Origin: an uncultured Hungatella sp.
GTDB taxonomy: Bacteria > Bacillota > Clostridia > Lachnospirales > Lachnospiraceae
Direction of reading: 5' to 3'
Length of the DNA: 23,922 bases
Assembly (NCBI GenBank): GCA_910588325.1
Contig: CAJUPP010000059.1
Coordinates: 1 to 23,922 of the forward strand
Shown: piece by piece, positions 7,485-14,041 of the stretch
Layout: each line of letters starts with the position of its first letter
How positions within the stretch are numbered: position 1 is the stretch's first letter
Notes under the pieces: model-generated
What the model was told of the DNA's origin: nothing
The model's input: only the letters and a program-made list of their open reading frames with translations
Databases searched by the model: none
Position numbers and translations under genes: made by a program

Positions 7485-7862
7485 TTACTGTTTCATTACA
7501 GCTACGGCTTCAATTTCACACAGAACGCCCTTTGGCAGATCCTTTACGGCGACACAGCTTCTGGCAGGATTGCCGGTAAAATACCGGGCGTAAACTTCGT
7601 TAAAAACGGCAAAATCCTTCATGTCTGCCAGGAAGCAGGTAGTCTTTATGACAGTGGAGCAATCGGCTCCGGCAGCCGCCAAAACGGCCTTTACATTTTC
7701 CGCTGACTGGCGGGCCTGTTCTGCAATCCCTCCTTCGGCCACGGATCCGGTAGCAGGATCAATGGGGATCTGGCCGGAGGTAAACACCAGGTCATTTACC
7801 ACCACTGCCTGGGAATAGGGGCCGATAGCGGCAGGCGCTGCGGTTGTTGATACGATTTTCAT
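7485..7862 (-). CDS. ridA: RidA family enamine/imine deaminase
   Basis: Small cytosolic trimeric enzyme (125 residues) that hydrolyses 2-aminoacrylate and related enamines/imines released by PLP enzymes (family knowledge). Visible signatures are GPYSQAV near the N-terminus (Tyr16), FTSGQIPIDP, the active-site arginine in NPARSCVAV (Arg101), and the C-terminal motif CEIEAVAV (Glu118 region). These make it a likely active RidA rather than a diverged relative. An upstream extension to 7973 is open but would translate the structured repeat; ATG 7862 has AAAGGAG 7 bases upstream and gives the standard family length. It is the first gene of the three-gene minus-strand operon, directly in front of the aminotransferase whose by-products it probably clears. 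Confidence 0.93.
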   Translation of the reverse strand: MKIVSTTAAPAAIGPYSQAVVVNDLVFTSGQIPIDPATGSVAEGGIAEQARQSAENVKAVLAAAGADCSTVIKTTCFLADMKDFAVFNEVYARYFTGNPARSCVAVKDLPKGVLCEIEAVAVMKQ

Positions 7863-7880
7863 TGTACCACTCCTTTCGTA

Positions 7881-8096
7881 GGTTAATGTTATGATGTTGG
7901 GGTCAAAAGGTCTTTTGCCCCCTCTGATACCGGATTGCTCCGCACTTTGTGCTCCTGCAATCCTCAAAAACATTCAAAATCCGCCCTAATCGGGCTACTT
8001 TTTCATGTTTTTGGCGGGTCCCAAGTTCAAAAATCCTCTTGCAAGCAAGCTTGCATCGGATTTTAGACCTTTTGACCCTGGTATCATGTTATTACC
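7881..8096. repeat. 216-nt structured inverted-repeat element (MITE-like or non-coding RNA)
   Basis: The ends carry a perfect 14-bp inverted repeat, GGGTCAAAAGGTCT (7900-7913) and AGACCTTTTGACCC (8065-8078). Outside it the arms keep pairing to 7881/8096: 4 consecutive G-U pairs, 5 Watson-Crick pairs, two further G-U pairs around a single mismatch, then GGT/AAT with one bulge. Inside are GGATTGC/GCAATCC with an inner GCAC/GTGC (7932-7963), GCCC/GGGC (7983-7995), and AAAATCC/GGATTTT enclosing TGCAAGC/GCTTGCA (8030-8064). It fills nearly the whole gap between ridA and the regulator. All six wobbles are G-U when read on the plus strand and would be A-C on the minus strand. No transposase is present. 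A related terminus occurs at 4672-4700. Confidence 0.7.
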
Positions 8097-8150
8097 TACT
8101 ATAACACTGAAAAATATTTTAGTATATATGGATAAATACTGAATTATTTT

Positions 8151-8816
8151 TTATTTTTTGTGCAAGTTGCGCAAATGAAGGTACACTGTGTTCTTGGATA
8201 ATGTTAAAAATTCCGCTACCTGTGTGACGCTGTCCTTAAACCGGAAGATTCCCTGTTCATCCAGGATGCTTATGATTTCCCGCTTTTTTAAGGAAGCAGG
8301 GATGGAAGGATCAGATTTTACCTGTTCCATGGCGGCGGATACGGCCCGGGCCACCAGCTCCTGAGGATTGTCTGCATAGTTTTCACTCTGATACTTTCTC
8401 TCTGCTGCCTCTGTGGGGAGCAGATCTGCCAGTAGGGATGAGACAGGGGTATTCAGATAAAAATTGATACATAAGAGGCCTATGATTTTTCCATAGGTTC
8501 CTGCAATGGTAATAGTAGTGGATTTAAGGGGATCGCCTTTTTTGTTATGAGTGAAGTAAGAGATATGGCCGGGAAGGCCCTCTGACTGGATACGGTTTAA
8601 CATGTCCAAAGCAAGGTCGGTAATAGGCGCGCCTTCTTTTCTTCCGGTGTGATGGCCGTTGATGATTTTGATAACAGAATGGTTCAAGTCTTCCAGACTG
8701 TGAAGCACCACCTCATACCCTTCGCCCAGATATTCCGCGAAACCTTCCACTGTGGTTTTATAGGATTCCAGGATACACCGGTCTTCAGGGGTAAATTGAA
8801 TATTTGGCTGTGTCAT
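8151..8816 (-). CDS. YheO/DauR-like transcriptional regulator (PAS-like plus C-terminal helix-turn-helix)
   Basis: DNA-binding regulator of 221 residues. Residues about 10-120 match the YheO-type PAS-like sensor region (for example EGYEVVLHSLEDLNHSV followed by a NGHHTGR segment). The C-terminal ~60 residues form the helix-turn-helix of the same family, with REIISILDEQGIFRFKDSV and then a recognition helix around LSKNTVYLHLRNL. In E. coli the family member DauR controls D-arginine breakdown, and relatives often sit beside ridA and PLP-enzyme genes (known). It is therefore the natural regulator of the ridA-aminotransferase-nhaC operon downstream, from which the structured repeat separates it. 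ATG 8816 has GGAGGGA 6-7 bases upstream. The ligand is unknown but is probably an amino acid or its imine. Confidence 0.88.
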   Translation of the reverse strand: MTQPNIQFTPEDRCILESYKTTVEGFAEYLGEGYEVVLHSLEDLNHSVIKIINGHHTGRKEGAPITDLALDMLNRIQSEGLPGHISYFTHNKKGDPLKSTTITIAGTYGKIIGLLCINFYLNTPVSSLLADLLPTEAAERKYQSENYADNPQELVARAVSAAMEQVKSDPSIPASLKKREIISILDEQGIFRFKDSVTQVAEFLTLSKNTVYLHLRNLHKK

Positions 8817-8855
8817 AAGTTCCCTCCGTTGATATATGAAAAAGTAACTTATTTT

Positions 8856-8864
8856 ATTATAGCA
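8856..8864 (-). promoter_or_regulatory. Extended -10 promoter of the YheO-like regulator
   Basis: The minus strand reads TGCTATAAT, an extended -10 element with a perfect TATAAT hexamer. No good -35 box is found 16-18 bases upstream, as is common for extended -10 promoters. The predicted start gives a leader of about 35 bases. The region is divergent to the ABC exporter gene, for which I see only a weak TAGAAT at 8946. Confidence 0.55.
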
Positions 8865-8983
8865 TCGACAGTTCCTTTTTTCTATGAATTTCTGATGGCA
8901 GGAAAAACCTTAAAAATATTAGTAGAATTTCCAGAAGAAATAGGGTAGAATAGAATGAGTTACGAAAAAAGAAAGGAATGGAT

Positions 8984-10747
8984 ATGGAACAGAGGAAGAG
9001 AAAGACTTGGGAGCTGATGAAACGGTTTGCTCCCTATTATAAACGGTATCTCAATATTATGGTGATGGATTTGTTCTGTGCTTCCCTGACCACTGTCTGC
9101 GAGATGGTTCTGCCACTGATTCTTCGGTATATCACGAATCAGGGAATTCAGGATCTGGCAGCCCTGACGGCGAAAACCATATGGAGCATCGGCATGCTGT
9201 ATTTCGGCCTGCGGATCATCGATGGGATTGCCAGTTTCTATATGGCCTATACCGGACATATTATGGGAGCCAGGATCGAGACGGATATGCGCCAGGATGC
9301 CTTTGAGCATCTGCAGAAGCTGTCGGACAGCTATTTCAGCAACACAAAGGTGGGGCAGCTGATGTCCCGGATTACCAATGATCTGTTTGATGTGACGGAA
9401 TTTGCCCACCACTGTCCGGAGGAATTTTTTATTGGTTTTATCAAGGCGGTGGTCTCCTTTATCATTCTTGCCAGGATCAACCTGCTTTTGACGGTGATTA
9501 TCTTTGTTTTGGTTCCTGTGATGGTGATTTCCTGCACCTATTTTAATCTCAGGGTGCGGGCGGCATTTAAAAAGCAGAGGGTACATATCGGCGAGCTCAA
9601 TGCCAAGATTGAGGATAATCTGCTGGGAAATCGGGTAGTCCGGGCATTTGCTAATCAGAAGGTGGAGATCGAGAAGTTTAAGCAGGACAACCACAAATTT
9701 CTGGATATTAAAAAGGAAACCTACTGGTACATGGCGGCATTTCAGGATACGGTTCGGATGTTCGACGGACTGATGTATGCAGTGGTGATTGTGGCCGGGG
9801 GCCTGTTTATGATAAAGGGGCTTATTGACCCGGGAGATCTGGTGGCGTATACTTTATATGTAACTACCCTGTTAACCACAATCCGGAGGATTATTGAATT
9901 TGCAGAACAGTTCCAGCGAGGGATGACCGGTATCGAGCGTTTTGTGGAGATTATGGACTCCAAGATTGATATTTTTGATGAGGAAGGCGCGGTTCCTCTG
10001 AAACGTGTAAAGGGAGAGATTGAATTTCAGAATGTCAGCTTTGAGTATGAGGACGACCATACCAAGGTTCTGGAGAATATCAACCTGGCTATCCGGCCAG
10101 GAGAGCGGGTGGCTCTGGTAGGGCCTTCCGGCGGCGGAAAGACTACCATGTGCAATCTGATTCCCAGATTCTATGACACCACGGCGGGGAAAATACTGGT
10201 GGACGGACAGGATATCCGGTATGTGACCCTGGAAAGCCTGAGGCTGAATATCGGCGTGGTGCAGCAGGACGTATATCTGTTTTCCGGAACCGTATTTGAG
10301 AATATTTCATACGGCAGGCCGGCGGCTTCCAGAGAAGAAGTGATAGAGGCGGCCAAGATGGCAGGGGCCAATGAATTTATCAGTCAGTTAAAGGACGGAT
10401 ATGACACTTATATCGGAGAGCGGGGCGTGAAGCTTTCCGGAGGGCAGAAGCAGAGAATCAGCATTGCCCGTGTATTTTTGAAGAATCCGGCGATACTGAT
10501 TCTAGATGAGGCTACATCGGCATTGGATAATGAGAGCGAGCATCTGGTAAATCTGTCATTGGAACGGCTGGCTCAGGGAAGGACGACTATGACTATAGCC
10601 CATCGTCTTTCCACGATTCAGGGAGCGGACCGAATCCTGGTTCTGGCAGGCAATCAGATTGTAGAACAGGGGAATCATGCCCAGTTACTGGAACAAAAAG
10701 GGATGTATTATGATCTTTACAGGATGGCGAATTCTAACGGAGCATAA
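8984..10747 (+). CDS. ABC exporter half-transporter (membrane domain fused to ATPase)
   Basis: MsbA/LmrA-type exporter that should act as a dimer in the cytoplasmic membrane (587 residues). The first ~320 residues carry six transmembrane segments. The nucleotide-binding domain has Walker A GPSGGGKTT (380-388), signature LSGGQKQR (from 484), Walker B ILILDEATSALD (Asp508, Glu509) and the switch histidine in AHRLST, all intact. ATG 8984 is preferred to ATG 8978 because GAAAGG ends directly before 8978 and is correctly spaced only for 8984. It heads a run of plus-strand genes, with degV 19 bases downstream. No partner half-transporter lies beside it, so a homodimer is likely. Substrate (lipid, drug or peptide) cannot be told from the sequence. 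Confidence 0.93.
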   Translation: MEQRKRKTWELMKRFAPYYKRYLNIMVMDLFCASLTTVCEMVLPLILRYITNQGIQDLAALTAKTIWSIGMLYFGLRIIDGIASFYMAYTGHIMGARIETDMRQDAFEHLQKLSDSYFSNTKVGQLMSRITNDLFDVTEFAHHCPEEFFIGFIKAVVSFIILARINLLLTVIIFVLVPVMVISCTYFNLRVRAAFKKQRVHIGELNAKIEDNLLGNRVVRAFANQKVEIEKFKQDNHKFLDIKKETYWYMAAFQDTVRMFDGLMYAVVIVAGGLFMIKGLIDPGDLVAYTLYVTTLLTTIRRIIEFAEQFQRGMTGIERFVEIMDSKIDIFDEEGAVPLKRVKGEIEFQNVSFEYEDDHTKVLENINLAIRPGERVALVGPSGGGKTTMCNLIPRFYDTTAGKILVDGQDIRYVTLESLRLNIGVVQQDVYLFSGTVFENISYGRPAASREEVIEAAKMAGANEFISQLKDGYDTYIGERGVKLSGGQKQRISIARVFLKNPAILILDEATSALDNESEHLVNLSLERLAQGRTTMTIAHRLSTIQGADRILVLAGNQIVEQGNHAQLLEQKGMYYDLYRMANSNGA

Positions 10748-10766
10748 AAAAGGAGTGTAAAAGGAT

Positions 10767-11630
10767 ATGAAAATAGCAGTTATCACGGACAGCAACAGCG
10801 GAATTACTCAGGCCCAGGCAAAAGAGATGGGGATTTTTGTTCTCCCGATGCCGTTTATGATTGACGGAAAAGAATATTTTGAAGATATTAATCTGGCCCA
10901 GAAGGAATTCTATGAGAGGCTGAGGGACGGAAGCGACATTTCTACATCCCAGCCTTCGCCTGAGGCGGTGATGGAACTGTGGGATCAGGTGCTGAAAGAG
11001 TACGACCAGATTGTGCATATCCCTATGTCCAGCGGACTCAGCAGCTCGTTCCAGACAGCCAGACTGCTGGCGGAGGACTATGAGGGAAAGGTAGAGGTTG
11101 TCAATAACCAGAGGATATCTGTCACCCAGAGGCAGTCGGCTCTTGACGCTTTGGAACTGGCAGAGAAGGGTATGGATGCCGGACAGATAAAAGCGAAGCT
11201 GGAGGAAGTGAAGTTTGAATCCAGCATCTATATTACGGTTGATACCTTAAAATATTTGAAAAAAGGCGGGCGGATCACACCGGCAGCGGCAGCTCTGGGG
11301 ACTCTTCTCCGTTTAAAGCCGGTTCTGCAGATTCAGGGAGAGAAGCTGGATGCATTTGCCAAGGCAAGAACCATGAAGCAGGCAAAGTCCATTATGATTA
11401 CTGCCATATCAAAAGATCTGGAAGAGCGGTTCGGGGATGCTTCCGGTTCCAATATTCACCTGGAGATCGCTCATACGGAGAACGAGGAGGCAGCCCTGGA
11501 GCTTAAAAAAGAGCTGAGAGAACGGTTTCCAACGACCGGTGAGATTGTGATAGCTCCACTGTCCTTAAGTGTCAGCTGTCATATCGGCCCAGGTTCTCTT
11601 GCCATTGCATGCTCGAAGGTGCTGGATTGA
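10767..11630 (+). CDS. DegV family fatty-acid-binding protein
   Basis: Soluble protein of 287 residues in the DegV/FakB family. These proteins bind a fatty acid and in many Firmicutes present it to a FakA kinase for phospholipid synthesis (family knowledge). Visible marks are the N-terminal ITDSNSGI strand-loop, the lipid-carboxylate region STSQPSP (Thr60, Ser61), HIPMSSGLSSSF (84-95), and YLKKGGRI in the second domain. No FakA homologue lies nearby, so a link to lipid uptake is an inference. The ribosome site is AAAGGAG about 12 bases upstream, with a second AAAAGG very close to the ATG. Its TGA stop overlaps the ATG of the sensor kinase (TGATG), so the two are co-translated. Confidence 0.92.
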   Translation: MKIAVITDSNSGITQAQAKEMGIFVLPMPFMIDGKEYFEDINLAQKEFYERLRDGSDISTSQPSPEAVMELWDQVLKEYDQIVHIPMSSGLSSSFQTARLLAEDYEGKVEVVNNQRISVTQRQSALDALELAEKGMDAGQIKAKLEEVKFESSIYITVDTLKYLKKGGRITPAAAALGTLLRLKPVLQIQGEKLDAFAKARTMKQAKSIMITAISKDLEERFGDASGSNIHLEIAHTENEEAALELKKELRERFPTTGEIVIAPLSLSVSCHIGPGSLAIACSKVLD

Positions 11631-13078
11631 TGAAGGGAGCTTTGACTTGGAAAAGGATTGTTGCTAAATATCCTGTCAGCATGAAGATACCGCTGTTCTT
11701 CTTTTCAGTACTTTTGGGGATCCTTCCCATCTATATTCAGGACAGAACCATGAGACGTTCTTTTCAGCAGACTCAGATCGACGGAAGGGTCATAGAGGTA
11801 CAGAATCAGTGTCTGATTACCAGTGACCGGCTCGCAAGGGCAGGATATCTGAGTGCTGATATGAAAGATGCCCTGTTGGATAAAGAGCTGGATACAATTG
11901 CAGATATTTTTAATGGAAGGATAGTCATCGTAGATCAGAATTTCCGCATTATCAAGGATACATTTAAGCTCCTGGAAGGAAGATTTCATGTGTCGGAGCC
12001 AGTATTAAAATGTTTCAGGGGAGAAAACAGTACAGTCTATGAGAATGAGAAACATTATTTTGCTCTGACAACCCCTATTTATAGTAATGACCAGGAAAAG
12101 GGGGTTCAGGGTGTTCTCCTGATGACAGTTTCCACAGAGAATATTCTGTCTAATGTTGACCGGGTGGAGGAAAAGTCTTCATTCTTTGTGATGATAGCCT
12201 CCATAGTGATTATTTTGATAGCATTTTTGTTTATTTTCGTGTTAATGAAGCCATTTGCCAGACTTCAGAAGGTTTTAGACAGGGTGGCGGACGGAAATCT
12301 GGATGAGGGTATTTCTGTCAATACATATAAGGAAACCAGTCTTTTATCTGGAGCACTTCAAAGTACGATTACAAAGTTAAAAGAGGTAGATCAATCCAGG
12401 GAGGAATTTGTAGCCAATGTGTCTCATGAGTTGAAAACACCCATCACTTCCATACGAGTGCTGGCGGATTCCCTTATGGGTATGGATCCTGCTCCGGTGG
12501 AGCTTTACCAGGAATTTATGACAGATATTTCGGATGAGATTGACCGGGAAAGCAAAATCATTGATGATCTGCTGTCCATGGTGAAAATGGGTAAGGCGGC
12601 AGCTGAATTGAATGTGGCCCAGGTAGGTATCAATGCCTTGGTTCAGCAGATTTTAAAGAGGCTTCGTCCCATTGCGCAAAAGAGGAATGTGGAGCTGGTT
12701 TTTGAAAGTATCCGGGATGTGGTGGCAGATGTGGATGAGACAAAACTGTCCTTAGCCATCAACAATCTGGTGGAGAATGCCATCAAGTATAATGTGGAGA
12801 ACGGATGGGTTCGCGTGGTTTTAGATGCCGATCACAAATTTTTCTATGTGAAGGTAGCTGATTCCGGAATCGGAATTCCGGAAGATTATCAGGAGCGTGT
12901 GTTTGAACGCTTTTATCGGGTGGATAAAGCCAGATCCAGAGAGACAGGAGGAACCGGATTGGGACTTTCCATTACCCGCAGTGTGATTTTGATGCATCAT
13001 GGGGCCATTCGGCTATTAAGTAAAGAAGGAGAAGGTTCTACATTTACGGTCAGGATTCCTTTAAATTACATTTCTTAA
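11630..13078 (+). CDS. Membrane sensor histidine kinase (PhoR-like), no adjacent response regulator
   Basis: Two-pass sensor kinase of 482 residues. A transmembrane helix at about 19-37, an extracytoplasmic sensor region of ~145 residues, a second helix at about 183-206, a HAMP linker, and a dimerisation domain with the phospho-accepting histidine in NVSHELKTP (His266) appear in that order. The ATP-binding domain has the N box NNLVENAIKYN (from 378), DSGIGIP (Asp411) and a GGTGLGL G2 box near 440. The kinase core looks complete. ATG 11630 overlaps the degV stop. No response regulator gene flanks it, so its partner is elsewhere. The following gene encodes a GerMN lipoprotein, resembling the MtrB-LpqB arrangement of actinobacteria (analogy, not homology shown). 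Signal: probably an envelope state. Confidence 0.92.
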   Translation: MKGALTWKRIVAKYPVSMKIPLFFFSVLLGILPIYIQDRTMRRSFQQTQIDGRVIEVQNQCLITSDRLARAGYLSADMKDALLDKELDTIADIFNGRIVIVDQNFRIIKDTFKLLEGRFHVSEPVLKCFRGENSTVYENEKHYFALTTPIYSNDQEKGVQGVLLMTVSTENILSNVDRVEEKSSFFVMIASIVIILIAFLFIFVLMKPFARLQKVLDRVADGNLDEGISVNTYKETSLLSGALQSTITKLKEVDQSREEFVANVSHELKTPITSIRVLADSLMGMDPAPVELYQEFMTDISDEIDRESKIIDDLLSMVKMGKAAAELNVAQVGINALVQQILKRLRPIAQKRNVELVFESIRDVVADVDETKLSLAINNLVENAIKYNVENGWVRVVLDADHKFFYVKVADSGIGIPEDYQERVFERFYRVDKARSRETGGTGLGLSITRSVILMHHGAIRLLSKEGEGSTFTVRIPLNYIS

Positions 13079-13091
13079 GAGGAGGCAGTAT

Positions 13092-14036
13092 ATGAAAAAC
13101 AAGATATATGGTATTCTGCTTCTTCTCATAATGGTGTTGATGGGAGGCTGCCAGGGAAGGCAGAATACAGGCGAGGTGTCAGGGGAAGAGAATGTCTATC
13201 GGATTTATTATTTGAATTCGTCTATGATGAGGCTGGCGCCGTGGGAGTACAGGACAGAGACAGCGGATATGGATTCCCTGATTCAGGAACTGATGACCCA
13301 ATTTTTGAAAGTACCAAATGATGTGGACAGTCAGGTGGCATTGTCGGATAAAGTAGGTTACCTGGGCTATCAGTATCAGCTGGAGAATCAGGTGGTGTAT
13401 CTGTATTTTGACGCAGGGTATACCAATCGGGCCAATATGGATTCTTCCAGGGAGATTCTGTGCAGGGCCGCGCTGACAAAGACCCTGACTCAGATTAACG
13501 GAGTTGATTATATTAACATTTATGTGGCGGACCAGCCCCTTCTTGATCTGGCAGGAAAGCCAGTGGGAATGCTGGCAGATTCGGATTTTATTGAAAGCAT
13601 CAGCGATGTAAACACTTACGAAAAGACCAATCTGACCTTGTTTTTTGCAGATGAGACAGGGGAGAAGCTTGTGGTGGAGAACCGGGATGTGGTACACAAC
13701 ATCAATACATCTCTGGAGAAGCTGGTTGTGGAGGAACTGTTAAAAGGTCCTGCGTTGGCGGGAAGATATGCGACGCTTCCCCTGGATGCTAAGCTTTTAA
13801 ATGTGTCGGTAAATGAGAATGTGTGCTATATCAATTTTGATTCTGCATTTTTGAACAACGGGCTGGAAGTGAAAGAGTACATCCCCATCTATTCCATTGT
13901 AAATTCTTTGTGCGAGATTTCGTATGTAAATAAAGTACAGATTACAATCAACGGAAGTCAGGATGTGATGTTTCGGGATGTGATCTCGTTAAATACCCAG
14001 TTTGAGAGAAATTTAGAGTTAGGAGAAACGGAGTAA
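13092..14036 (+). CDS. GerMN-domain lipoprotein
   Basis: Secreted, lipid-anchored protein of 314 residues. The N-terminus is a type II signal peptide with a hydrophobic core and lipobox LMGGC, making Cys20 the first mature residue. Two GerMN-type repeats follow: about 35-170, with NQVVYLYFDAGYTN-like and GVDYINIYVADQP segments, and about 185-305, with EELLKGP, VCYINFDSAFL and NKVQITING. GerMN domains occur in the spore germination protein GerM and in LpqB, and are thought to bind cell-wall or protein partners. A sporulation role is possible but not shown. AGAGGAGG precedes the ATG, 13 bases after the kinase stop, so the lipoprotein is probably made together with the kinase and may tune it. 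No catalytic motif is visible. Confidence 0.88.
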   Translation: MKNKIYGILLLLIMVLMGGCQGRQNTGEVSGEENVYRIYYLNSSMMRLAPWEYRTETADMDSLIQELMTQFLKVPNDVDSQVALSDKVGYLGYQYQLENQVVYLYFDAGYTNRANMDSSREILCRAALTKTLTQINGVDYINIYVADQPLLDLAGKPVGMLADSDFIESISDVNTYEKTNLTLFFADETGEKLVVENRDVVHNINTSLEKLVVEELLKGPALAGRYATLPLDAKLLNVSVNENVCYINFDSAFLNNGLEVKEYIPIYSIVNSLCEISYVNKVQITINGSQDVMFRDVISLNTQFERNLELGETE

Positions 14037-14041
14037 AACAA

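Noticed and set aside
7863..7973. Longer RidA start at 7973 adding 37 N-terminal residues
   Set aside because: The extension would translate the structured repeat, has no family similarity, and ATG 7862 has an excellent ribosome site and gives the standard RidA length.
8960..9694. 244-residue minus-strand open frame opposite the ABC exporter
   Set aside because: Antisense shadow of the membrane domain of a complete ABC exporter; no ribosome site or recognisable domain.
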